A stretch of DNA of 22,048 nt from JBBQFC01 sp038321615 (GCA_038321615.1 JBBQFC010000054.1:1-22048), one strand, 5' to 3'; counted from the stretch's first letter, positions 1-7,873 are shown. Notes: generated by a model from the letters alone, not told the origin. Translations and numbers: made by a program.

Positions 1-813
1 ATAAGGCCGGGAGCGCTGACGGAGGAGTTCGATAATTTCTTTCCGTCCGGTGGTATAGCCGCCCATAGCGCCGCCCAAAGCCTTGCCGAGCGTGCCGGTA
101 ATAATATCGACGCGCCCCATAGCATCGCCGAATTCTACAGAGCCGCGACCCGTTTTGCCAATAAATCCGGCAGTATGGCATTCATCAACCATCACCAAGG
201 CTTCATATTTATCGGCCAGGTCGCAAATACCCTTAATATCTGCTACTATGCCATCCATGCTGAAAACGCCATCGGTTACGATCAATTTGAATCGCGCCCC
301 CTTTTCATTGGCGGCAATGAGCTGTTTTTCCAGATCGGCCATGTCGTTATTCGCATAGCGATATCGGGCCGCCTTGCAGAGCCGCACGCCATCGATAATG
401 GAAGCATGGTTTAGGGCATCGCTGATAATTGCATCTTCTTCGCCGAGCAGGGGCTCGAAAACACCACCATTTGCATCAAAGCAAGCGGCATATAATATAG
501 TGTCATCACAGCCGTGAAACGCTGCAATTCGATGTTCTAGTTCTTTGTGAATGTCCTGCGTGCCGCAAATGAAACGCACACTGGACATGCCGTAGCCGCG
601 CGTGTGCAGCGCTTCGGCGGCAGCAGCCACCACATCGGGATGCGACGAAAGACCGAGGTAGTTGTTAGAACAAAAGTTCAAAACTCTATTTCCGTTCTGA
701 AGCGTGATTTCAGCGCCTTGCTCCGAAGCAATTATCCGCTCTTTCTTGTATAATCCAGCTTCACGAATGGATTGAAGTTCTGTTTGTAAATGATTCTTTA
801 GTGCACCGTACAT
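1..813 (-). CDS. kbl: 2-amino-3-ketobutyrate CoA ligase (glycine C-acetyltransferase), N-terminal 271 residues; runs off the left edge
   Basis: A PLP enzyme that cleaves 2-amino-3-ketobutyrate with CoA to glycine and acetyl-CoA, the second step of threonine breakdown through threonine dehydrogenase. The reading frame is open to base 1, so about one third of the usual ~398 residues is missing. Seen in the translation: the N-terminal arm, then NNYLGLSSHPD (50-60), the PLP-stacking His136 in DALNHASIIDG, Asp210 in VDECH, and the Schiff-base Lys244 in TGTLGKALGGAMGGYTTG. These positions coincide with the numbering I recall for E. coli Kbl, which also supports the ATG at 813 as the start. The partner tdh gene is not in the window. 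The TLGKALGG-GGYTTG context favours Kbl over the related BioF, HemA and Spt enzymes. Confidence 0.93.
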   Translation of the reverse strand, partial: MYGALKNHLQTELQSIREAGLYKKERIIASEQGAEITLQNGNRVLNFCSNNYLGLSSHPDVVAAAAEALHTRGYGMSSVRFICGTQDIHKELEHRIAAFHGCDDTILYAACFDANGGVFEPLLGEEDAIISDALNHASIIDGVRLCKAARYRYANNDMADLEKQLIAANEKGARFKLIVTDGVFSMDGIVADIKGICDLADKYEALVMVDECHTAGFIGKTGRGSVEFGDAMGRVDIITGTLGKALGGAMGGYTTGRKEIIELLRQRSRPY

Positions 814-830
814 AGGAAAATAATTTAGCG

Positions 831-838
831 CAAAAGTA
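831..838 (-). promoter_or_regulatory. Bacteroidota -7 promoter element for kbl
   Basis: On the minus strand this reads TACTTTTG, a full match to the TAnnTTTG motif. It ends 17 bases before the kbl ATG, giving a leader of roughly 14 nt. No clear -33 TTG is visible, only a T-rich run about 20 bases upstream. Confidence 0.5.
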
Positions 839-962
839 CGAATCGACGGCGTAGAAAAAGAAGGTGGAAGTAAGGTCTTTCGAAATCTCCCAAGTAAAAT
901 GGGCTTCATTCGGCGACAAACTTTTACATTCGCCTCCGCTAATCCTTAAAGAATATCTGTAA

Positions 963-1424
963 ATGAACCCCCTAATTCGAAATATAGTAGCCGTAATAGT
1001 TGGTATTCTTGCCGGGAGTTTCGCTAATTTGGGCTTGGCAGCAGTGGGTATGGCACTTATACCACCACCCGGCGATGTAAACCTACAAGATATCGAGTCG
1101 ATCAAGAATTCAATGGGTGCCTTCGAATTCAAGCATTATATATTTCCGTTTTTGGCGCATGCCATTGGCACCTTGGTAGGAGCTTATTTGGCATGTCTTT
1201 TGGGCAAAACCCGGAAGATGACCCTTGCCATCATCGTTGGTGTTTGGTTCCTCATAATGGGTATAATCAATGTAATTCTGCTGGGCACAGGTATAGTCCC
1301 TTCGGCCATCGACTTGGTTATCGCTTATATCCCCATGGCGCTTATTGGCGGACGTCTCGCACTTCCAAAAACATTAGACGAATCGGAAGAGCTTCAGGTA
1401 AAGGATAATCCGAAAATGAGCTAA
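963..1424 (+). CDS. Small four-helix integral membrane protein, function unknown
   Basis: A 153-residue hydrophobic protein with likely membrane helices at about 7-32, 59-80, 85-108 and 114-134. A short polar loop follows helix 1 (IPPPGDVNLQDIES), and the acidic C-terminal tail is about 18 residues long. The loop and the FPFLAHAIGTLVGAYLA segment look like a conserved small membrane family that I recall from many bacteria as uncharacterised; no function is known to me. It starts at an ATG 149 bases upstream of and divergent from kbl. A one-mismatch -7 motif (TACATTCG, 925-932) lies upstream. No catalytic or ligand motif is visible. An overlapping minus-strand frame is an antisense shadow. Confidence 0.75.
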   Translation: MNPLIRNIVAVIVGILAGSFANLGLAAVGMALIPPPGDVNLQDIESIKNSMGAFEFKHYIFPFLAHAIGTLVGAYLACLLGKTRKMTLAIIVGVWFLIMGIINVILLGTGIVPSAIDLVIAYIPMALIGGRLALPKTLDESEELQVKDNPKMS

Positions 1425-1641
1425 CCAAACTAGAATCGTTCAACATAGCTATTCAGCCAATTTCATATACAACAAAACCAAAATAACCAAACTAAGACTT
1501 GGCGCCTTCATTCGGCCTGCGCCCTGTTAAAAGCCACAGAACTCCAGATTAAATTTTTTCTTTTCACTATCCATCCCTTTCCAAAAAAGCACTTTTTCAT
1601 AGAAAGAGCCATTTAATTTCCAACATCACACAAGTCAACTT

Positions 1642-3228
1642 ATGCAAAAAATCATCATTTTGGCATGCGCCATAGCCGCAAGCGCCATAACCTCCGCTCA
1701 AAAAAATGAATCATTTGAGCCCAGCAAGAAAGTAGAAGTAATTGCCGGCGAAACCTACCGAGAGAGCAAGGGTATGATCCCCAGTGAAATATGGGCTAGC
1801 TCCGAATCGGGCTTCTACGTCAGAAAAGTCAAACTTGGCTTTGGATCGAGAGAGATTATCCTGGCTCATTACAACCGCGATTTAAACCTCGATTTCGAAG
1901 TGGAGCTCGACGTTGAAGACATTGAGAAAGACCGACAGTTCTTTGAGATTCTGGAAGTAGGCAAAAAGTTCATCGTGCTAAGCACTCAGAAAGACAAGAA
2001 AAAAGGGACTCTCACCCTGTATTTGAACGAGCTAAGTGCAACGACGCTCACGTTAAATCCCAAATCGACCATGCTCGGTGAGATAAGTGGCGAAAATGCC
2101 AAAGACCTGAGACGCTCTGGCTTTAACACGCGTATGTCGCGCGATAGTTCCAAATTTTTAATCGAGCACAATCTGCCGTTTACCAAAGGTGAACCCGAAC
2201 GATTTGAACTCAATGTGTTCGACGACAATCTGACTCGGCTCTGGTCAAAATCCATCGTTCTCCCGTACAATGACGACCTGTTTTCGATCAATAATTATCG
2301 GGTAACAAATGAAGGCGACGTAGTGGTGGTGGGCAATTTATCGCGCGACAAGGCCGACACAGAGCGCAAAGAGAAAAACTACAAAACAATTCTGATCACT
2401 TATGAAGATCAAGGTGCCGTGACCAATGAATATGAAATAAATTTGAATGGCAAGCTCGTTTCTGACATAAACATTGCCATGACCAAAGAAGAAGTAATCT
2501 GCGCGGGGTTCTATCTCACACTGGAGAAACAAGGAATTCAAGGCTCCTTTTTCGTTAAGCTCGACCGCGCGTCAAAATCAGTGATTCACGAGAGCACAAA
2601 GGAGTTCAGTGTAGAATTTATGAAGCAGGATTTGACAGAGCGGCAGGCCGATAAATTGGAGAAAAAAGAAGAAGCCGGAAAGGACGTAGGCCTTTCTTCC
2701 AACTTTGATTTGCACGATTTTATACTTCGCAATGATGGAGGAGTTGTGATGATCGCCGAATATTACAAAGTAGTCAGAACTACCACCCGAACCCAACAGG
2801 GTACTATCACCACCTATACCTACCACTACAACGATTTAATTGTGGTGAGTATCGATCCAAAAGGAAATATTGAATGGGCGAGTAAGATACCCAAGCGCCA
2901 AATTACCACCAATGATAATGGTCAGTTTTCGTCTTACCTGAGTGCCGTGGTTGACGACAAAATTTACATTGTGTTTAACGATAATCCGGAAAATCTGGCT
3001 TACAACGGCGACGGCAAAATAGATAAAATGCGCATTAAAGACGCTTTCGCGTCGCTGGTTACTATAGATTCCGACGGCCGCATTTTTCGCGAAGCACTCA
3101 TGTCCACAAAAGTGGACAAGGTAATCGTACAGCCTAAATTGAGCTCGCAAGTCGCAGAGGATGAAGTCATTCTTTTTGCCGTGCGAGGCAAGAACAAGGC
3201 TTTCTACAAAGTGAAGTTTAAAAAGTAG
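1642..3228 (+). CDS. Secreted protein of unknown function with beta-propeller-like repeats
   Basis: 528 residues. The N-terminus is a typical signal peptide: lysine at 3, then a hydrophobic stretch ending SAITSA before Gln20, so export to the periplasm or beyond is likely. There is no lipobox cysteine and no T9SS sorting domain at the C-terminus, which ends in a basic VKFKK tail. The mature chain is rich in alternating strand-like segments of the type LIVVSIDPKGNIEWASKIPK (about 394-414) and TLYLNELSATTL, which suggests a beta-propeller or other all-beta fold. That is an inference from pattern only. Similar unnamed secreted proteins are common in Bacteroidota. It is probably monocistronic: 217 bases lie upstream, and a strong terminator follows 26 bases after the stop. 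Confidence 0.8.
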   Translation: MQKIIILACAIAASAITSAQKNESFEPSKKVEVIAGETYRESKGMIPSEIWASSESGFYVRKVKLGFGSREIILAHYNRDLNLDFEVELDVEDIEKDRQFFEILEVGKKFIVLSTQKDKKKGTLTLYLNELSATTLTLNPKSTMLGEISGENAKDLRRSGFNTRMSRDSSKFLIEHNLPFTKGEPERFELNVFDDNLTRLWSKSIVLPYNDDLFSINNYRVTNEGDVVVVGNLSRDKADTERKEKNYKTILITYEDQGAVTNEYEINLNGKLVSDINIAMTKEEVICAGFYLTLEKQGIQGSFFVKLDRASKSVIHESTKEFSVEFMKQDLTERQADKLEKKEEAGKDVGLSSNFDLHDFILRNDGGVVMIAEYYKVVRTTTRTQQGTITTYTYHYNDLIVVSIDPKGNIEWASKIPKRQITTNDNGQFSSYLSAVVDDKIYIVFNDNPENLAYNGDGKIDKMRIKDAFASLVTIDSDGRIFREALMSTKVDKVIVQPKLSSQVAEDEVILFAVRGKNKAFYKVKFKK

Positions 3229-3256
3229 GACGCTCATAAATTCTTCTCAAAAACAA

Positions 3257-3289
3257 AAAACCCCCACACCTATCCGGCGTGGGGGTTTT
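3257..3289. terminator. Bidirectional rho-independent terminator between convergent genes
   Basis: The arms AAAACCCCCACACC and GGCGTGGGGGTTTT pair around a five-base loop (TATCC) with a single A-C mismatch. An A-run on the left and a T-run on the right let it work in both directions, ending the secreted-protein gene (+) and gdhA (-). Confidence 0.9.
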
Positions 3290-3311
3290 CATTTACAGTG
3301 GATTATGTGGT

Positions 3312-4673
3312 TTAAACCACCCCTTGATCCAGCATGGCATCGGCTACTTTTACGAAGCCGGCCAGGTTGGCACCTTTTACATAATTTACCTTACCGTTTT
3401 CGGTGCCGTATTTTACGCAAGCAGCGTGTATTGATTTCATAATGTCGTGGAGCTTAGCGTCCACTTCTTCCGCAGGCCAACTCATGCGAAGTGAGTTTTG
3501 GCTCATTTCGAGTCCCGAAGTGGCCACGCCACCGGCATTGCTCGCTTTACCTGGCGCAAAGGCTACATTCTTGCTTTGAAAATAGGTAATTGCTTCTGGC
3601 GTGGTCGGCATATTGGCTCCTTCGGCTACAAGCATACAACCCTTTTTAACCAATGCTTTCGCATCATTTTCATCCAACTCGTTTTGGGTAGCGCAAGGCA
3701 AAGCCATATCGATATCGCAAGGCACAGACCATGCATTTTCCCCTTCGAAATATTGAACACCATTCAAATTTTCGGCCATTTCTGAAATGCGGCCACGACG
3801 TGCGTTTTTCAAATCGAGTAAGTACTGGAAAGCTTCATTGCTAAATCCATTTTCGGCGTAAACGTACCCTGCAGAATCGCTAAGCGTTACTACTTTTCCG
3901 CCCAGCTGCAACACTTTTTGGAAAGCATACTGTGCCACATTTCCAGAACCTGAGACGGCCACGGTCTTACCTTGAATTTTTTTGCCCATCGTTTGGAGCA
4001 TTTCCTGTGCAAAGTAAACACAGCCGTAACCGGTAGCTTCTGGACGAATTAACGAGCCACCCCAGTTGCGACCTTTTCCGGTAAGCACACCCGTAAATTC
4101 GTTTCGAATGCGCTTATACTGTCCAAACATATAGCCTATCTCCCGACCACCTACACCGATATCTCCGGCAGGTACGTCGGTATCGGGACCAATATGGCGA
4201 GCGAGTTCCGTCATAAAACTTTGGCAGAAAATCATCACTTCATTGTCCGATTTTCCTTTCGGATCGAAATCGCTACCACCTTTTCCACCACCCATAGGCA
4301 AAGTGGTAAGGCTGTTTTTAAATATTTGCTCGAAGCCCAGAAACTTCAGAATGCTCAGGTTCACCGATGGGTGAAAGCGCAAACCTCCTTTGTAAGGGCC
4401 GATTGCCGAGTTGAACTCGACACGGTAACCGCGATTGACCTGAACTTGACCCTTATCGTCGAGCCATGGCACACGGAATATAATGGTGCGCTCGGGCTCC
4501 ACAATACGCTCAAGCACTTTTGCTTTTTTGTATTTGGGATTCTCTTCCAAGAAAGGCACAACGGCCTCGGCCACTTCATGCACCGCCTGAAGAAACTCGG
4601 GCTCATTGGGGTTTTTGGCGCGAACGCCTTCCATAAATTCATCGACAAGCGATGTATGCGCGGCTACTTGCAT
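3312..4673 (-). CDS. gdhA: NADP-type glutamate dehydrogenase, hexameric family
   Basis: 453 residues, full length for the ~450-residue hexameric class. It catalyses reductive amination of 2-oxoglutarate with ammonia to glutamate in the cytoplasm. Visible active-site residues are Lys95 in GPYKGGLRF, Lys119 in EQIFKNSL, the catalytic Lys131 in PMGGGKGGSDF and Asp171 in DVPAGDIGVG. These sit at a constant +6 offset from the well-studied Clostridium symbiosum enzyme. The nucleotide-binding domain begins near 236 with VAVSGSGNVAQYA (glycine-rich turn 242-245). The motifs are those of the anabolic small hexameric enzyme; NADP preference is inferred from the subfamily, not from a diagnostic residue. 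It starts at an ATG 28 bases after a perfect -7 motif and stands alone between a terminator and dprA. Confidence 0.96.
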   Translation of the reverse strand: MQVAAHTSLVDEFMEGVRAKNPNEPEFLQAVHEVAEAVVPFLEENPKYKKAKVLERIVEPERTIIFRVPWLDDKGQVQVNRGYRVEFNSAIGPYKGGLRFHPSVNLSILKFLGFEQIFKNSLTTLPMGGGKGGSDFDPKGKSDNEVMIFCQSFMTELARHIGPDTDVPAGDIGVGGREIGYMFGQYKRIRNEFTGVLTGKGRNWGGSLIRPEATGYGCVYFAQEMLQTMGKKIQGKTVAVSGSGNVAQYAFQKVLQLGGKVVTLSDSAGYVYAENGFSNEAFQYLLDLKNARRGRISEMAENLNGVQYFEGENAWSVPCDIDMALPCATQNELDENDAKALVKKGCMLVAEGANMPTTPEAITYFQSKNVAFAPGKASNAGGVATSGLEMSQNSLRMSWPAEEVDAKLHDIMKSIHAACVKYGTENGKVNYVKGANLAGFVKVADAMLDQGVV

Positions 4674-4701
4674 AGGAGCTAAAAGATTTAGATTTAGGCG
4701 T

Positions 4702-4709
4702 CAAATGTA
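4702..4709 (-). promoter_or_regulatory. Bacteroidota -7 promoter element for gdhA
   Basis: The minus strand reads TACATTTG, a full TAnnTTTG match, ending 28 bases before the gdhA ATG. The same octamer precedes the GT9 gene and exbB. No convincing -33 TTG is seen. Confidence 0.5.
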
Positions 4710-4803
4710 GCCAAAATACAGTTCCGTAAAGGCTGTCTCAAAGGCTTCCGAAAGGGCACTCTAAGCATTGAAATTCAATTTATTAGCCCAAATACAGAAC
4801 GAT

Positions 4804-4831
4804 CCTAAGATGTGTAAAAGGTACACTTAGG
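4804..4831 (-). terminator. Possible stem-loop terminator after dprA
   Basis: Starting two bases after the dprA stop codon, CCTAAGTGT pairs with ACA(bulged)CTTAGG around an A/T-rich loop. There is no clean U-tract after it, so it may be an RNA 3'-end stabiliser or a weak terminator. Confidence 0.3.
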
Positions 4832-4833
4832 TA

Positions 4834-5970
4834 TCAAATGGCTTGGTAGCGCTTGCCCGGGAGTGCCTTTACAGCCCCTTTCAACTCTAGGGTGAGTAAT
4901 TGAACGAGCACGGCACTCATAGGCATCTCTAATCCAAGGCAGAGACCATCAATATGCGCCGGACCGGCTTCGCGCAGCGCAGAGACAATCCGCTCCTCAT
5001 CGGGCGTTAAATCCATAAAAAGGCTGCGTTGCACTGCCTTCTCTTTAGCCGGGGCATTCCAACCCATGATATACTCCAAGTCCTTAACCGATTCGAGCAG
5101 AGCGGCCCGATTGGTTTTTATGAGCCTATTGCAGCCTGCCGATCGCTCGTCGCCGATACGCCCGGGTATTGCAAATACGTCGCGGCTGTAGCCATTGGCC
5201 AAATCGGCGGTGATGATGGAGCCGCCGCTGAAGCCCGACTCTACCACAATGGTGGCATCGCTCATACCCGCCACAATGCGGTTTCGCATGGGGAAATTCT
5301 CCCGATCGGGTTTGGTGCCGGTGGTAAACTCACTGAGCAAAGCACCGCTGGCGATCATATCGGCGACGTACCGCTGATGATCGGCGGGATAAATACGGTC
5401 GAGTCCGTGGCCAAGCACTGCGATAGTCGGCAAGCCCACTTCCAGGCAGGCGCGGTGGGCATGAATATCTACCCCGTAAGCAAAACCACTCACCACCGAA
5501 ATGTCGTATGGTTTGAAACTCTCAACCAAATCGCGAGCGATCTGCTTGCCATAATCGCTGATATGCCGGGTGCCGACAATGCTGATCATCCGGCGAGCAT
5601 TGAGATCTGCATCGCCTTTGGCAAAAAGAACCACCGGGCCATCTGAGCAGTGGTTCAGCCTTTGCGGAAAACTAGTTTCCTGGAAGGATAGTATAGCGAT
5701 TCCTTTCTTTTCCGCGAAAGCAAACTCCCGATCGACCGCCTCGTAGCCATTAAAATTGCGAATGGCCGAAGCCCGGGCATGGCTGAGGCCATGAACCTGC
5801 ACCAAATCGCGGGTTTTCTGTTCAAATACTATTCCCGCCGAACCAAAATGCTTAATCAACTTTCGGGCATTCAGCACCCCAATCTGAGGTACTTTGCTCA
5901 GGGCGAGTTGATAGTACACTTCCGTTTGGGAGAGCTGAATAGAAGGAATGGGTTCGTTCTGAATTTTCAT
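4834..5970 (-). CDS. dprA: DNA-processing protein DprA (DNA-protecting protein)
   Basis: 378 residues from the ATG at 5970. DprA binds incoming single-stranded DNA in the cytoplasm and loads RecA during natural transformation. The order is an N-terminal helix-hairpin-helix-like region (about 20-75, KVPQIGVLNARKLIKHFG), the Rossmann-like DprA core (about 105-310) and a C-terminal winged-helix segment (about 320-375). Core motifs visible are SIVGTRHISDYG (130-141), SGFAYGVDIHAHRACLE (161-177), LGHGLDRIYPADH (186-198), FPMRNRIVAG (226-235) and ESGFSGGSIITA (244-255). The open frame continues 111 codons upstream into kdsB antisense sequence; that extension resembles no DprA, so ATG 5970 was chosen. 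The likely promoter overlaps that of kdsB. No other competence gene is present in the window. Confidence 0.95.
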   Translation of the reverse strand: MKIQNEPIPSIQLSQTEVYYQLALSKVPQIGVLNARKLIKHFGSAGIVFEQKTRDLVQVHGLSHARASAIRNFNGYEAVDREFAFAEKKGIAILSFQETSFPQRLNHCSDGPVVLFAKGDADLNARRMISIVGTRHISDYGKQIARDLVESFKPYDISVVSGFAYGVDIHAHRACLEVGLPTIAVLGHGLDRIYPADHQRYVADMIASGALLSEFTTGTKPDRENFPMRNRIVAGMSDATIVVESGFSGGSIITADLANGYSRDVFAIPGRIGDERSAGCNRLIKTNRAALLESVKDLEYIMGWNAPAKEKAVQRSLFMDLTPDEERIVSALREAGPAHIDGLCLGLEMPMSAVLVQLLTLELKGAVKALPGKRYQAI

Positions 5971-5981
5971 TTGCGGAAAGC

Positions 5982-5999
5982 CGAAAATAATTAAACTTG
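5982..5999. promoter_or_regulatory. Compact divergent promoter region between dprA and kdsB
   Basis: Only 37 bases separate the two ATGs. The minus strand has TATTTTCG (5989-5982), one mismatch from TAnnTTTG, 11 bases before the dprA start. The plus strand has TAAACTTG (5992-5999), one mismatch, 8 bases before the kdsB ATG. Both leaders would be very short, and the -33 regions lie inside the opposite gene's coding sequence. Confidence 0.35.
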
Positions 6000-6007
6000 A
6001 CGTGGAT

Positions 6008-6745
6008 ATGGAACATATTGAAAACTTAGGAATAATCCCTGCGCGGTATGGCTCGACAAGGTTTCCGGGAAAGCCACTTATTGATATAGGTGGCGTAACC
6101 ATGATTGAGCGCGTATACCGACAGGCGAGCCAATCGCAGCTCAATGCGGTATTGGTGGCTACCGACGATAGCCGCATAGCCGATGAAGTGGCGCGTTTTG
6201 GCGGTTGGGTGGTGCGCACCTCGCCCGATTGCCCTTCGGGTACAGATCGCTGCCGAGAAGCACTCGATATTATTGGTTGGAATTGCGAAAATGTGATCAA
6301 CATTCAAGGCGATGAACCTTTCATCGATCCGGAGCAAATCAATCAGGTACTTCATCTTCTCCATCGCACAGAAGTAGGAATTGCCACCTTGGTAAGCCCT
6401 GCTCAAAGCGCCGAAGAAGTGCTAAATCCGAACCGTGTAAAGGCAGTAACCGATTATATGGGCCGAGCACTTTATTTTTCGCGGAGCCCGATACCCTATG
6501 ACCGGACGGGCAAAAAAAACTTCGAATCTTACCTTATTCATTTGGGCATTTACGGTTTCAAAGCCGATGTTTTGGCCGATATTTCAGAGCTCAGCCCCGG
6601 AGTGCTCGAAGGCACCGAATCGCTGGAGCAATTGCGGTGGTTGGAAAATGGGTACGCCATCTACACCGATATATCGAGCGAACGCGCAGATAGCATCGAT
6701 ACACCCGAAGACTTACGAGCAATCAAAAAAAAGCTTTTACTTTGA
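6008..6745 (+). CDS. kdsB: 3-deoxy-manno-octulosonate cytidylyltransferase (CMP-Kdo synthetase)
   Basis: 245 residues (E. coli about 248). It activates Kdo with CTP to CMP-Kdo for the inner core of lipopolysaccharide, in the cytoplasm. Motifs: the nucleotide-binding IIPARYGSTRFPGKPL (9-24), LVATDDSRIADE (49-60), SGTDRCREA (78-85) in the base-recognition region, NIQGDEPFI (98-106) with the metal-binding Asp102, SRSPIPY (158-164), and ERADSIDTPEDL (225-236). A GTG two codons upstream (6002) is also in frame. ATG 6008 is preferred because the motif begins close behind it and the predicted transcript starts near 6003. The HU/SPOR gene follows on the same strand and may be cotranscribed. Together with the GT9 gene it indicates LPS made in an ordinary Gram-negative envelope. 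Confidence 0.94.
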   Translation: MEHIENLGIIPARYGSTRFPGKPLIDIGGVTMIERVYRQASQSQLNAVLVATDDSRIADEVARFGGWVVRTSPDCPSGTDRCREALDIIGWNCENVINIQGDEPFIDPEQINQVLHLLHRTEVGIATLVSPAQSAEEVLNPNRVKAVTDYMGRALYFSRSPIPYDRTGKKNFESYLIHLGIYGFKADVLADISELSPGVLEGTESLEQLRWLENGYAIYTDISSERADSIDTPEDLRAIKKKLLL

Positions 6746-6790
6746 AGCCGCAGGGCGCCTACTCGAATTGGCTAAATGCGTATTTTCACT

Positions 6791-7873
6791 ATGCAGATTG
6801 ACGGATATATAGCTGAGTTACTCCATGATTACGATTGCGTAATTGTACCTCAATTGGGTGGATTTGTCACCAATCATCGTCCGGCCCGGCTCGATGAACG
6901 ATCGGGGATTGCCCACCCAGCTCAAAAGGATTTGGGTTTCAACCGAAACCTGACCCGCAGCGATGGCCTTCTAGAACAGGCTTTGCAAAAGGCCCACGGC
7001 TATACTTTCGAAGAAGCCAATACGGAACTGCGCGCCGAAGTGCAGCAGTACTGGGCTAAACTCAGAAAGGGCGAGACGCTAAAATGGCAAAAAATCGGGG
7101 TTTTGTTTCTCGACACCGACCGCAATTTACGCTTCGAACCTTCGCAGGAGATCAACTTCTTAAAGGCATCTTTCGGATTTGACGCTTTCCAAATGCCTGT
7201 GCGTATCGAATTTGAGCCGATCATACCGGCTGAAGCGGAAAAGACCGTCGAAAAATTGAAGCCGATAAGCGCTAGTCATCACAATCAGACCGTGCACCGC
7301 AAGGGTCGGAGCATTTATTGGGTGGCTGCGGCTACCATGCTTCCCTTCTTAGGAATGAGCCTTTACATGGGCCTTACTACCGAGTTCAAAAGCCCTACCG
7401 ACTTAAGTTTGGCAGAACTTTTCCCCATTTCTGGAAATAAAAAAGCTACTTCAGCATTCACCCCGCGGGGTGAAGAAGCCGACCTCGGTCAAAGCGATGA
7501 AGCAGCCACGTTTTGGCCAGATACAGCTACTGTTTTCCCCTATTCTTTCGAGTCTGAAAAAATAGATAGCACCGGAGTTTGGATCAATTTGAAAAAAATT
7601 GAAATTGTAGTCGAAGCGCCAGCGAATGAAAAACGCGTTATCGGCAAATACCACATTATCGCAGGGTGCTTTGGCGAAGAAAAAAATGCGGAGAAATTTG
7701 TCCGAGAACTTCTTGCAATGGGTCATGGAGCAAGTATTCTCGATTACCATAAAGGCCTTTATCGCGTAAGCATTCGCGATTTTGGCGATTACCAACAAGC
7801 ACTTCACGACTTGGGCGAGATGCGAAGTATACCGCAGTTTGCCCAAAGTTGGATGCTCAAGAAAGAAGCCTAA
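6791..7873 (+). CDS. Membrane-anchored protein with two HU/CCDC81-like domains and a C-terminal SPOR domain
   Basis: 360 residues. Residues 1-60 (MQIDGYIAELLHDYDCVIVP, QLGGFVTNH, FNRNLTRSDG) and about 62-135 (a helical segment then LKWQKIGVLFLDTDRNLRFEPSQ) look like the two tandem HU-like domains seen in Bacteroidota SPOR proteins. A single membrane helix lies at about 175-194, preceded by basic HRKGRS, so the N-terminus should be cytoplasmic. A low-complexity linker follows (about 200-280), then a SPOR peptidoglycan-binding domain (about 284-357, KYHIIAGCFGEEKNAEKFV to YRVSIRDF). The ATG at 6791 was preferred over one at 6776 because the family begins at MQID. It lies 45 bases after kdsB; a seven-base TACTTTG (6738-6744) might be its own promoter. 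DNA binding is not demonstrated for this family. The linker contains a perfect palindrome, and the stop overlaps that of hemJ. Confidence 0.85.
   Translation: MQIDGYIAELLHDYDCVIVPQLGGFVTNHRPARLDERSGIAHPAQKDLGFNRNLTRSDGLLEQALQKAHGYTFEEANTELRAEVQQYWAKLRKGETLKWQKIGVLFLDTDRNLRFEPSQEINFLKASFGFDAFQMPVRIEFEPIIPAEAEKTVEKLKPISASHHNQTVHRKGRSIYWVAAATMLPFLGMSLYMGLTTEFKSPTDLSLAELFPISGNKKATSAFTPRGEEADLGQSDEAATFWPDTATVFPYSFESEKIDSTGVWINLKKIEIVVEAPANEKRVIGKYHIIAGCFGEEKNAEKFVRELLAMGHGASILDYHKGLYRVSIRDFGDYQQALHDLGEMRSIPQFAQSWMLKKEA
7457..7474. repeat. Perfect 18-bp GC-rich palindrome inside the HU/SPOR gene
   Basis: TTCACCCCGCGGGGTGAA equals its own reverse complement. It lies in the sequence for the linker between the membrane helix and the SPOR domain, where the protein tolerates almost any sequence, and is clearly more GC-rich than its surroundings. 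It encodes F-T-P-R-G-E in frame. No second copy was seen in this window. Confidence 0.6.

Noticed and set aside
761..1132. 123-codon minus-strand open frame overlapping the kbl start and the small membrane protein
   Set aside because: It overlaps two better-supported genes on both ends and has no family features.
5029..5646. 205-codon plus-strand open frame opposite dprA
   Set aside because: It lies entirely antisense to a well-supported DprA and shows no domain or signal; a codon-bias shadow.
5971..6303. N-terminal extension of DprA to 489 residues
   Set aside because: The extra 111 residues are antisense kdsB and unlike any DprA; ATG 5970 fits the family.
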